Part shown: positions 25,671 to 33,082 of the stretch, piece by piece
How the letters are laid out: the number at the start of each line of letters is the position of its first letter
How positions within the stretch are numbered: the stretch's first letter is position 1
Made by a program: the position numbers and the translations under genes
Assembly (NCBI GenBank): GCA_902494815.1
Contig: CABUVB010000001.1
Span: 1-64,000 of the forward strand
Reading direction: 5' to 3'
DNA from: an uncultured Collinsella sp.
Lineage (GTDB): Bacteria > Actinomycetota > Coriobacteriia > Coriobacteriales > Coriobacteriaceae
DNA length: 64,000 nucleotides
The notes under the pieces: model-generated
What the model was told of the DNA's origin: nothing
Databases searched by the model: none
The model's input: only the letters and a program-made list of their open reading frames with translations

Positions 25671-25954
25671 ACGTACCGCCTTCGCTCAATTCTCGTCCGT
25701 CCATGATACGACAAGGGAGCCGAGCAAAAACAGAGCAGGCGGAGATGGAGGAGGACGGCGACCGACCGTCGGCAAGAGTCGGCCGGATCGGACTGGCGCC
25801 CAGCGCGCGCCGGCGACACGCTCGCAGCTGCACACATAGCCGATGTACAAGCTCGCCGCGGCGTTCCCTCGCCCCGCGGTGTGGCGATAGAGAAGCACGC
25901 CACCCGTCAACGATGGCGCCTCGGTGAAGAAAATCAACGTCTGGGTTACATCCC
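25671..25954. other. Gene-free stretch left of the leader-peptide promoter
   Basis: No credible coding sequence or strong hairpin is seen. The stretch belongs to the compositionally different segment; it carries the promoter of the ArsC-like gene on the minus strand and precedes the TTGAAA/TAGAAT promoter at 25955. Confidence 0.45.
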
Positions 25955-25983
25955 TTGAAAGGGGCGAAGACGGCTGCTAGAAT
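25955..25983 (+). promoter_or_regulatory. Promoter of the leader peptide and MFS exporter
   Basis: TTGAAA (25955-25960), a 17-base spacer and TAGAAT (25978-25983) form a near-consensus promoter. Transcription would start around 25990, only a few bases before the ATG at 25995, so the first cistron should be translated from an almost leaderless mRNA. Confidence 0.75.
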
Positions 25984-25994
25984 ACCTCCCCGCT

Positions 25995-26108
25995 ATGAAG
26001 GATTTGACCAAAGCATACATCGCAATTCGGCGGCCCCTGGTATACGGGGCCTCTCCTGTTGTTCCCCAAGTGCGCTCTGAGCAGCCGCTTTCTTCCTGTC
26101 GTATCTGA
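25995..26108 (+). CDS. Putative leader peptide of an attenuator for the MFS exporter
   Basis: A 37-codon frame begins MKDLTKAYIAIRRPLVYG and ends in TGA at 26106-26108, 82 bases before the exporter. There is no ribosome site, but the strong promoter puts the transcript start about five bases upstream, as in leaderless translation. A GC-rich hairpin GGCCCC/GGGGCC (26032-26037 with 26046-26051) is within codons 13-19, and another, ATGCACG/CGTGCAT, follows the stop before the exporter gene. This is the arrangement of drug-induced ribosome-stalling attenuators. Function is inferred from layout alone. Confidence 0.55.
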   Translation: MKDLTKAYIAIRRPLVYGASPVVPQVRSEQPLSSCRI

Positions 26109-26190
26109 TGCACGCATAGCACGTGCATGTTATTTCGCCCGTGGGCCGGCGCGCCTTCGGCGAAGAATCGAATAGATACGAAGGAAGCTT

Positions 26191-27630
26191 ATGTCTGATA
26201 ATTGTACGGTCGCGCCCGCCAATGGGCGCATTACCGGTACCCAGATCCGCATCGTCGCGGTCGTCGTCCTGGGTGCCTTCTTGGCGCTACTGAACCAAAC
26301 GGTGATGTCGCCTGCGCTGCCGGTCATCATGTCCGATTTCGCCATCGATGCCTCGACTGCCCAGTGGATCATGTCCATATACCCGCTGGTGAGCGGCATC
26401 ATGGTCCCCGTTTCGGCGTTCCTTATCGACAAGTTCAGCACCCGCGCGCTATTCTTCGGGGCGACGCTGGTGTTCGCGCTGGGCACGCTGCTGTGCGCCG
26501 CAGCCCCTGATTTCCTGTTCCTCATCATCGGTCGCGTGTTGCAAGCGGCGGGCTCAGGCGTGCTCATGCCGCTTGTCTCGGTGGTTCCCATGCTGGTGTT
26601 CCCCGTCGAGAAACGAGGAACGGCTATGGGCATGGCGGGCATCGTCATGTCGGCGGGTCCCGCGGTCGGCCCCGTCGTAGGCGGTGCGGTGATCGACACG
26701 TACGGCTGGCGCACCATGATCGGCGCCATCGTCCCCCTCGCAATTCTCGTGCTGGTGCTGGGCGTGTTCATGCTGAAAAACGTGGGCGAGCTGAAGAACC
26801 CCAAGCTCGACCTGCCCTCGGTCGTCCTCTCCACCATCGCCTTCGGCGGACTTCTCTACGGGTTCTCGAGCGCCTCGTCGATGGGTTGGGGCAACCCCGT
26901 GGTGCTCGGCTCGATCGTCGCGGGTGTCGTGTGCTTGGTGCTGTTCGTCGTACGCCAGGGCAAAATCGAGGACCCGCTGCTTCAACTGGGCACGCTCAAG
27001 ACGCGCGATTTCCGCGTGGCCGCCATCATCGTCACGCTCATCAACGCCGCATGCCTGGTCACCAACACGCTGTTGCCGTTGCTGCTGCAAACCTCGCTTG
27101 GCGCTTCGGCCTTCGAAACCGGCATGGCCATGCTTCCCGCCGCGGCGGTGGGCATCATCATCAGCCCTATCTCCGGCGTGGTGTTCGACAAGTTCGGTCC
27201 GCGTGCCATCTCGATCGTCGGCCTGGCCCTCATGACCGGCGCCCTGTTCCTGCTCTCGCTTTCGACGGTAAACACGCCCATCTTGGTGGTTGCGCTGTTC
27301 TGCATGCTGCAGTCCGCCGGCCAGTCGCTCGCGAACATGCCGGTGAACACATGGGGTGTCAATGCCTTGAAAAATGACATGATCGCCCACGGCAACGCCA
27401 TCGCGAACACCGGCCGCCAGGTCGCCGGCGGTTTGTGCACGGCGCTCATCATCACGGTCATGACAAGCGTCACCGCGTCGGCCGGCGTCGATGCGAGCAT
27501 CCAAGTAGCCACCGCCGTGGGCGCGGGCGTCGCTTACAAGGTGTGCGCGGCAATCGGCCTCGTTTCCCTTATCTGCGCCATATTCAGCGTGCGCACCAAG
27601 AAAACCGCACCGAAAACGAAGGAGGCATAA
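26191..27630 (+). CDS. DHA2-type MFS multidrug exporter
   Basis: 479 residues with about 14 membrane segments, characteristic of the EmrB/QacA group of drug:H+ antiporters. Visible motifs are LNQTVMSPALPVIMSDF in helix 1 (motif D1-like), DKFSTRALFFGATLVF (motif A-like) and GPAVGPVVGGAVIDTYGWR (motif C, antiporter signature GxxxGPxxGG). GAAGGAAG precedes the ATG. The CBS-domain gene begins three bases after its stop. Codon choice (mostly TTC for Phe) differs from the pectin genes, suggesting transfer from another coriobacterium. A leader-peptide attenuator probably regulates it. Confidence 0.9.
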   Translation: MSDNCTVAPANGRITGTQIRIVAVVVLGAFLALLNQTVMSPALPVIMSDFAIDASTAQWIMSIYPLVSGIMVPVSAFLIDKFSTRALFFGATLVFALGTLLCAAAPDFLFLIIGRVLQAAGSGVLMPLVSVVPMLVFPVEKRGTAMGMAGIVMSAGPAVGPVVGGAVIDTYGWRTMIGAIVPLAILVLVLGVFMLKNVGELKNPKLDLPSVVLSTIAFGGLLYGFSSASSMGWGNPVVLGSIVAGVVCLVLFVVRQGKIEDPLLQLGTLKTRDFRVAAIIVTLINAACLVTNTLLPLLLQTSLGASAFETGMAMLPAAAVGIIISPISGVVFDKFGPRAISIVGLALMTGALFLLSLSTVNTPILVVALFCMLQSAGQSLANMPVNTWGVNALKNDMIAHGNAIANTGRQVAGGLCTALIITVMTSVTASAGVDASIQVATAVGAGVAYKVCAAIGLVSLICAIFSVRTKKTAPKTKEA

Positions 27631-27633
27631 GCG

Positions 27634-28140
27634 ATGTCCGAGATTCTGTCCGAGCGCATCCCGCTCGAGCTCGAGGGGACGCCCGTTTCGAGCATCATGA
27701 TTGAAGAGCCGTTCACCTGCACGCAGGATTGCACGATTTCCGACGTGGTGCGCATGCTCGCCGAAAACGAGGTGAGCAGCATGCCCGTAATCGATGAGCG
27801 CAACCAGGTGGTCGGGTTCATCTCCGACGGCGATGTCATGGGAGCCATCGCGCAGCATCGCGCTCACACCATCTTCACGGGCGGCGACGCGTCCATGCTG
27901 TACTTCGACGATCAGAGCCTTGAGCAGCGCATCGAAGACCTGAAGGATCGCTGCGTCATGGATTTCGCGACGCGCCAGGTAGTGTGTGCCCGTCCCGAGC
28001 AGAGCATCGCCCGCGTCGCCGCGCTGCTGGCGAAGAAGAAGTTCAAGAAGCTTCCTGTGGTTGATGACGAGGGCAAACTCGTGGGGGTCATCCGCCGCTC
28101 CGCCATCACCAAATACATCTTCGGCATCCTTTTCCAATAG
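27634..28140 (+). CDS. Two-CBS-domain protein
   Basis: 168 residues consisting of a pair of CBS modules (residues ~20-75 and ~105-165): SIMIEEPFTCTQDCTISDVVRMLAENEVSSMPVIDE and VCARPEQSIARVAALLAKKKFKKLPVVDDEGKLVGVI show the repeated pattern. CBS pairs sense adenine nucleotides and regulate partner enzymes or transporters. It is separated by three bases from the MFS exporter stop, so it is cotranslated and may modulate the exporter or respond to energy status; no direct evidence for that link. Confidence 0.88.
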   Translation: MSEILSERIPLELEGTPVSSIMIEEPFTCTQDCTISDVVRMLAENEVSSMPVIDERNQVVGFISDGDVMGAIAQHRAHTIFTGGDASMLYFDDQSLEQRIEDLKDRCVMDFATRQVVCARPEQSIARVAALLAKKKFKKLPVVDDEGKLVGVIRRSAITKYIFGILFQ

Positions 28141-28314
28141 GGGCAGGTCGCACTTGAGGCGAACATCTCGAGGCATCGAGCCAGCAACTGGACCAGACAA
28201 CCTTGACACGCACGCGCTTTCCCTCGATGCTTCGGTAAGGGGAGCTGCGAAAATCGCAGCACGGGTGATCGGCGCCGCGCCCCCGAAGGCAAAAGCGAAC
28301 ACGGGAGCGATACG

Positions 28315-28623
28315 ATGGGAAAAGTCCTGGACGAAGATTTGGTTTATGAGATTCTCTCCGTCGTGGCAGAGATTCCGGCGGGATGCGTCGCCTCGTACGG
28401 TCAGATAGCGCGCCTCATCGGCAGGGAGAAAAACTCTCGCCTGGTCGGAGCGGTGCTGAGCGAGGCGGATCGCTACGGCGATTATCCCTGCCACCGCGTC
28501 GTCAACCACGCGGGACGCCTCGCGCCAAACTTCCCCGACCAGCGAGCACTACTGACGGAGGAAGGAGTCGCCTTCCGAGACAACGGCCGCGTCGACATGA
28601 AAAAGCACCAGTGGAACGAGTAG
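28315..28623 (+). CDS. MGMT-like DNA-binding protein (6-O-methylguanine-DNA methyltransferase family)
   Basis: 102 residues equal to the C-terminal DNA-binding/active-site domain of Ogt/MGMT. The winged helix VASYGQIARLIG is present and the active-site motif is YPCHRVVN, so the alkyl-accepting Cys is retained (alkyltransferase-like ATL proteins have Trp or Ala there). It lacks the N-terminal domain of full Ogt. It may repair or flag O6-alkylguanine. 174 bases separate it from the CBS gene. Same TTC-rich composition as its neighbours. Confidence 0.85.
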   Translation: MGKVLDEDLVYEILSVVAEIPAGCVASYGQIARLIGREKNSRLVGAVLSEADRYGDYPCHRVVNHAGRLAPNFPDQRALLTEEGVAFRDNGRVDMKKHQWNE

Positions 28624-28846
28624 CCAGGCAGCGTAGCGTCGAAAGGAGCGACGCCACGGGGAACGACCTGCGCCCCGCCGCCGGACAACCTATGGCAAAG
28701 TGACACGTCCCACAAAGAGCGGCGCACCAGTACGAGACACGACCGCGACGTAAAAAGACCCTATGATACTCGTAAGCATCTATCTGATTGCCCGCCTCGA
28801 GGTACCCAAAGAACGAGAGATGCCGAAACCCCTAGACAAAGAAAAA
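28624..28846. other. Gene-free stretch after the MGMT-like gene
   Basis: Contains a short hairpin GCGTCG/CGACGC near 28640-28655 that may end transcription of the MGMT-like gene. Nothing else is recognised before the tRNA terminator at 28847. Confidence 0.4.
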
Positions 28847-28872
28847 GGTCGGGAGCTTTTATGCTTCCGACC
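28847..28872 (-). terminator. Terminator that belonged to a tRNA-Met gene
   Basis: On the minus strand GGTCGGAAGC and GCTCCCGACC form a stem (one G-T pair) followed by TTTTTC. It stands just beyond the 3' end of the tRNA-Met fragment, as expected for the original tRNA transcription unit. Confidence 0.78.
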
Positions 28873-28882
28873 TGAAGTTTCA

Positions 28883-28932
28883 TGGTCGCGGGGGGCGGAT
28901 TTGAACCACCGACCTTCGGGTTATGAGGTCGC
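28883..28932 (-). pseudogene. 3' half of a tRNA-Met gene (probable integration attachment site)
   Basis: The minus strand reads anticodon loop CTCATAA with CAT anticodon, variable loop, a complete T arm (GGTTCAAATCC) and the acceptor strand ending in CCA at 28883. The D arm and 5' acceptor strand are missing: upstream sequence from 28933 rightwards is unrelated and leads to integrase remnants. This is the usual scar left when a tyrosine-recombinase element integrates at a tRNA anticodon loop. No complete tRNA-Met is found in the window. Confidence 0.85.
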
Positions 28933-28956
28933 TACGACGTTGTTTCATTCAGACAT

Positions 28957-29055
28957 TTCGACCCAAATTGAAGTCAATATAACTCCAGGTCATTTGATGT
29001 TTTCATAGATTTACGAAAGAAAAGTACGCGGAATAATTCGACCCAAATTCGACCC
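28957..29055. repeat. Three TTCGACCCA repeats next to the tRNA fragment
   Basis: TTCGACCCAAATT occurs at 28957 and 29037 and TTCGACCCA again at about 29048. Short direct repeats beside an attachment site are typical of integrase arm-type binding sites. The interpretation is inference. Confidence 0.5.
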
Positions 29056-29083
29056 ACAACGAGCTTGAAAGCGGTCAGGCGGA

Positions 29084-29135
29084 GCATTACCCTTGGGGTG
29101 TGACCCCACGCAGGGCCCACCACCAAGGGTAATGC
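29084..29135. repeat. Inverted repeat GCATTACCCTTGG
   Basis: GCATTACCCTTGG (29084-29096) is perfectly complementary to 29123-29135 with 26 bases between. It precedes the integrase remnant and may be an element-borne terminator or recombination site. Confidence 0.6.
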
Positions 29136-29208
29136 CCACCCGCCCCAGCCCTTTGCGCCATTCCGCGCAACCGAGCGCGATTCTCAGGCACTTCAGGCAA
29201 GGAACACG

Positions 29209-30479
29209 ATGAACGACCGACCTCTCGTCATAGGCAAAGGAACGAAGCAACGCCGCGACAAATACACGTGGCGCTACCGTCACAGCCTCGGCAAGGATCC
29301 GGTCACGGGCAAATACCGCTATTCGCCGTGGCAGACCATACATACCACCAAAAGCCGAGAGGTCGACGCCGCACTCGAAGCCTACAAGGCAGAACTCAAC
29401 AGCGGCACCTACGTCCAAAAATCGAGGGACACCGTCGGCTCGTACGCAAAAAAGTTCCACGACAACCGCGAAGGAACCATCACGCCGCTCGCCTACTCGA
29501 CATCCTACTCAATCGAGAACCGGACGCGCACATCACATGCGTGATGCTCATGCTCGACACCGACATGAGAAGGGCAGAAGCCCTCGGGATGACGTGGTCC
29601 GATGTCTCCGTCGAGAACAGAAGCATCCTCATTGAGCAGCAGTTCGCGGCCGATCGAAGCGTTCGCTCGCCCAAAAGCAAGAAAAGCGTGCGGAGGATCT
29701 CGATAAGCGAGACGCTGACGTCGTATCTCGAATTCTGGAAAAAGGAGCAGGCCCGCGAAATGGAAGCCTTCGGCCTGGAACAAGTCAAAGGCACTCCGCT
29801 CGTCCACTCATTCGAACGAACGAAAGACAGGCATCCCCAAGTCAACTTCATGGACCTGAATGGGTTTTCGCGCTGGTTCAGAAACTTCAGCGTCGAGAAC
29901 GGGTTCGGCAAGTTCGAAGGCGTTCGAACATACCATTATGTGAAGGAAACTGTCGACGGGGAAACGATTTCGAAGCGTTATGAGCATAAAGAGTGGCTCG
30001 AATTGAGGGATTACCTCAGGAAGCATCCCAAGGTTCGCGAGGCGAGGCATATCAGCACATATGAGAGCGAGCACCTTCCTTACGGATATTCGGGCCTATC
30101 GAGCCACACCGCTACTGCCGCTACTGCCCGCTACTGCCCGCCAGCTTCCGAACCAGCGGGCGGTAGCAGCACCCCGAACATCTCGCCGACAGCGCAGAGA
30201 GTCGTCGACCTGGCGGCCAAGGCCGACATCGAGGACGTGATGCTGTGCGACCTGCCCGGCGTCCTGTCCTTCCTAGGGCTGCCACCTGAGACGGAGATGC
30301 CGCCGGGCAACAAGGGGAAGACGAAGCTCAAGAAGCTCTACAGGAAGGTGGCGCCGAACAAGGCATACCACTCCGGCGAGCGCGCCAAGGATTTGATCTC
30401 GCACCTCGACATGGCAGAGATCAGGGCATCGGCGCCCGTCCCGCTCGGAGAGATAGACAGAGCGGTCGTAAGCGGCTGA
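29209..30479 (+). pseudogene. Broken, mosaic tyrosine recombinase
   Basis: The frame starting at 29209 (GKGTKQRRDKYTWRYRHSLG, an AP2-like integrase N-terminus) runs to 29544 but loses homology after YAKKFHDNREGTI. The catalytic-domain start is in another frame (from about 29520): MLDTDMRRAEALGMTWSDV contains the box I Arg. This frame then reads VHSFERTKDRHP and NGFSRWFRNF, the stretch before box II, but no HxLRHT box and no catalytic Tyr follow. After ~29925 it continues into unrelated sequence (YVKETVDGETISKRYEHKEW and a final ~95 residues of unknown origin). At least one deletion/frameshift and one fusion are required, so it cannot be active. Confidence 0.82.
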
Positions 30480-30509
30480 TGTAACTTCTGACACCCTAGA
30501 ACTTACATC

Positions 30510-30538
30510 GAGCCCCGATTAGAGCTCGGGGCTCTTTT
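30510..30538 (+). terminator. Intrinsic terminator after the integrase remnant
   Basis: GAGCCCCGA (30510-30518) pairs with TCGGGGCTC (30526-30534), followed by TTTT. It closes the accessory segment on the plus strand. Confidence 0.85.
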
Positions 30539-30562
30539 CGTCTAGATTGGGGACGCATGGCC

Positions 30563-30687
30563 GGACGAAAACAATTTGCGTCTGGTAATAAGCGTACGAA
30601 AGCGCAATTTACGTCTTAATTCCGTACGCAAATCAAGACGAAAATCGTTTACGTCTGCTTTAAATCCGTACGAAAACGGTTTTCGTC
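30563..30687. repeat. Array of four imperfect GTACGAAA...TTTACGTC dyads
   Basis: Units at 30563-30582, 30594-30615, 30624-30655 and 30668-30687 each start with (G)TACG(A/C)AA and end in (T)CGTC; the last, GTACGAAAACGGTTTTCGTC, is an almost perfect palindrome. Unit starts are 31, 30 and 44 bases apart. The array lies between the terminator and the stop of the minus-strand ATPase gene. Confidence 0.65.
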
Positions 30688-30707
30688 TTGCAGGGCAGTT
30701 GCCGTTT

Positions 30708-31799
30708 CTACAGTTCAACTTCCAGTTCGGCTTTGTGCTCGTAGAGGTAGTCGCGCATGTAGGGGATGGCAAATGAGACCTTGCCGTACGAGGGAGCCTC
30801 GATAATCGATTCTCTTAACAGGCGGCTGCGGACGAAACTCACCTGTTGAGGCGTTTTGTTTAGGGCATCGGCAACCATGCTGGTCGAGCTCGTCTGTCCC
30901 AAAGATGCCATGCTCAGCAGATAAGCGATGCACGTGGGCGGAATGCGCCGCAGCGCGGGCTCAATCACCATGGCGCAGAAGCGTTCGCGTGCCGTTGCAA
31001 TGCCACGCTCGGCTTCTTCTTCTCCAATAATCGCTGTATGTGCACGTCTTGCCAACTGCCATGCGTAGTATCCAACGAGTTGGATCATGAAAGGATAGCC
31101 TTGCGTTGCCTCGGCAAGTTGGCCGGCAATACCTGGCTGCAACTCCATGCCAGACGCTTCAATGGTTTCCTCGAGGGAGTACGACACTTCGGTTACTGCC
31201 ACAGCCTTCAGATCAAAGGGGAGGGCACGGCGCAAAAACGTAAGTGTCTTTCCGTTGATGATGCTTTCAATCATCGAAGGCAGCCCAGCAAAAATAAAGG
31301 CGATATCAAGGTCTTCGCCGATAACCTGCTGAATCGCAATGGAGAGCGTTCGGACCTCATCGAGCTCTGCGTCTTGAACCTCGTCGAGAGTGATGAGCAG
31401 GCCATTTCCATTCTTGGATATTGTCTGTCTCATGGCGTCGCGTAGCGATGGGCCGATTCGCTCAATATCTATGCTGCCGATGGATATGCCAGCTACGGTG
31501 GGCTCAAATCTGGCGTGTTTGGCCTGGAATTTGGGCTGCAGCTGTTCGAGAATGCGCTGGCAAAGTCCCTCGGTTGCGACCTCTTTTATGACCGTCCAGC
31601 CACGGCTTTGCGCCAAACGTGAGCACTCGTCAAGGAGGACCGTCTTGCCCGTTCCACGGACGCCGGCTATGCGCATTAGGCGCCCAGGGGCACCAGGCCC
31701 GTTGGTGAGGCCTTCACTGAATTCTTCAAGTACATCTTCGCGGCCGATAATCGTGGGAGGTGTTTTACCTGCTGTGGGCTTAAAAGGGTTTGTTTGCAT
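30708..31799 (-). CDS. AAA-family ATPase with C-terminal winged helix
   Basis: 363 residues. Residues ~20-230 form a P-loop ATPase of the archaeal-ATPase/Orc type: IIGREDVLEEF box II-like N-terminus, Walker A GVRGTGKTVLLDE, Walker B GLLITLDEVQDAEL and sensor-like FIFAGLPSM. The C-terminal ~100 residues resemble a winged helix (TSMVADALNKTPQQVSFVRSRLLRE). Such stand-alone ATPases occur in mobile elements and defence or stress loci; function unknown. ATG 31799 fits AAAGGTG upstream; a GTG nine bases earlier is possible. Its promoter region consists of 10-base TATAGCAAAG repeats. Confidence 0.82.
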   Translation of the reverse strand: MQTNPFKPTAGKTPPTIIGREDVLEEFSEGLTNGPGAPGRLMRIAGVRGTGKTVLLDECSRLAQSRGWTVIKEVATEGLCQRILEQLQPKFQAKHARFEPTVAGISIGSIDIERIGPSLRDAMRQTISKNGNGLLITLDEVQDAELDEVRTLSIAIQQVIGEDLDIAFIFAGLPSMIESIINGKTLTFLRRALPFDLKAVAVTEVSYSLEETIEASGMELQPGIAGQLAEATQGYPFMIQLVGYYAWQLARRAHTAIIGEEEAERGIATARERFCAMVIEPALRRIPPTCIAYLLSMASLGQTSSTSMVADALNKTPQQVSFVRSRLLRESIIEAPSYGKVSFAIPYMRDYLYEHKAELEVEL

Positions 31800-31813
31800 G
31801 TGAGCCACCTTTG

Positions 31814-31867
31814 CTCAAGATATAGCAAAGTATAGCAAAGTATAGTGAGATATAGCAACGTATAGCG
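31814..31867 (-). repeat. Ten-base tandem repeats TATAGCAAAG in the ATPase promoter region
   Basis: TATAGCAAAG, TATAGCAAAG, TATAGTGAGA, TATAGCAACG and TATAGC follow each other with a strict 10-base period at about 31820-31866, just before the ATPase start. The period is one helical turn, so copies face the same side of the DNA, as in cooperative operator arrays or stacked -10 elements. Confidence 0.8.
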
Positions 31868-31989
31868 CTGTTCGCGGGTTCTTACGGTGGTGCTATTTTC
31901 CGAATGCCGCGCGGATAAAGCGCTGGGCGAACAGCTTGTTGGCAACTCACAAGGGCTCGGGGTGCCAATTTGGGGTGCAGTAGTGCTGC

Positions 31990-32149
31990 GCCACGAAAAG
32001 GGCCTATCTACTACGTTTAAGCCGCAGGGGTCAACCATAGCCGGCTATTTTGAAAATCGATAAGCTGTCTACCTGCGGTTTTGTTTTCATGGTTTTCGGT
32101 ATTGCCGAGGCTATCCGTGTTAACGTAGTAGATGGGCCACTTTTGTGGC
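31990..32149. repeat. 160-base element with ~30-base terminal inverted repeats
   Basis: 31990-32020 (begins GCCACGAAAAGGGCC) and 32120-32149 (ends GGGCCACTTTTGTGGC) are complementary at most positions; ACGTAGTAGAT is shared exactly. No gene inside. It resembles a small non-autonomous element or large RNA hairpin. It sits in the 480-base gap between the ATPase and the GntR gene. Confidence 0.72.
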
Positions 32150-32282
32150 AAGGGGGCCGATCTGCGGCCCGGGGTGGCCAAAAAGCCCCGTCCCAAAAAG
32201 ACTGATTGGGAGCTGGGGCGTGTCGATGCGATAGTATTACGTGGTGAAATTCGACAAACCGTGAGCTTTATCCGAGGGCTTT

Positions 32283-32975
32283 ATGGAACAGCACCAGCAT
32301 TATCAGAGCCTGCAAGACCAGGCGTACAACGCATTGCGGTCCAAGATCATCTATGCCGAGCTCAAGCCCGGCACGCGCCTTTCGGCGATTGGTCTGGAAA
32401 AGGAGACGGGAATCGGACGCACGCCCATTCGCGAATCCTTTGTGCGCCTGCGTGAGCAGGAGCTGGTGGAAACGCGTCCCAAAAGCGGCACCTACGTCTC
32501 TAAGATCAGCATGGAACGCGCCGAGAACGCCTGTTTCTTGCGCGAGAAGCTCGAGAGAAGCGTGCTTATTAAATGCTGTTCGGCCGCCTCGCCCGAGCAA
32601 AAGCAGCGGCTTGAGCAGATTCTTACCGAGTCCGAGTCGCTCGACCATGGCGAAACGCGCCGTTTCTTTGACCTGGATAACCTGTTCCATGAGACATGTT
32701 TTGAGATTGCCGGTCGTCACATGTTGTGGGATTGGATGAAGAGCGTCAACACGCATTTTGAGCGATACAACTGGTTGCGTATGGTGTCGCAGGATCTGGA
32801 TTGGGAGCCGATTCGTCGGCAGCATCGCCGGATTCTCGAGGCCATTAAGAGGGGCGATACCGATGCGGCGAGTTATCTGGCGGAGACGCACTTGCACCTG
32901 ATGCCCGAGGAGCAGGGCCCGGTTATCGCCTTGCATCCCGACTATTTTGAGCTGTCCAAAGACTCGGCCATCTAA
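32283..32975 (+). CDS. GntR-family regulator (FCD type)
   Basis: 230 residues with the winged helix at the N-terminus (QDQAYNALRSKIIYAELKPGTRLS, TGIGRTPIRESFVRLREQEL, PKSGTYVS) and an all-helical FCD domain (FFDLDNLFHETCFEIAGRH, RRQHRRILEAIKRGD) whose Asp and His residues could bind a metal and carboxylate effector. Its target is not obvious: it has no divergent partner and lies near eda/kdgK. It could be a regulator of uronate use, but the repeated GTGAACGTTCAC operator is not found near it. A hairpin repeat follows its stop. Confidence 0.87.
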   Translation: MEQHQHYQSLQDQAYNALRSKIIYAELKPGTRLSAIGLEKETGIGRTPIRESFVRLREQELVETRPKSGTYVSKISMERAENACFLREKLERSVLIKCCSAASPEQKQRLEQILTESESLDHGETRRFFDLDNLFHETCFEIAGRHMLWDWMKSVNTHFERYNWLRMVSQDLDWEPIRRQHRRILEAIKRGDTDAASYLAETHLHLMPEEQGPVIALHPDYFELSKDSAI

Positions 32976-32992
32976 TTTGTCCCTTTATTTAG

Positions 32993-33055
32993 TTGCGGTG
33001 AAATAGGGATTGTTTTGCGGCTCTGATGGTGTAGGCAGTCCGTATTCCACCGCAA
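32993..33055. repeat. Dispersed hairpin TTGCGGTGAAATA, copy 2
   Basis: TTGCGGTGAAATAGGGA (32993-33009) and TCCGTATTCCACCGCAA (33039-33055) pair with two mismatches. It has the same arm sequence and position (just after a stop codon) as the copy at 16920-16982. Confidence 0.78.
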
Positions 33056-33082
33056 GTGACGGGGCACATCGGGGCACGAAAA

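Noticed and set aside
28315..28623. Alkyltransferase-like (ATL) protein without active Cys
   Set aside because: The motif is PCHRV with the Cys present, so it belongs with MGMT-type proteins.
30563..30687. CRISPR-like array
   Set aside because: Only four units, each unit is a variable dyad rather than an identical repeat with unique spacers, and no cas genes are present.
32132..32455. Open frame overlapping the start of the GntR gene
   Set aside because: Different frame from the well-supported GntR gene and begins inside an inverted-repeat element; no ribosome site.
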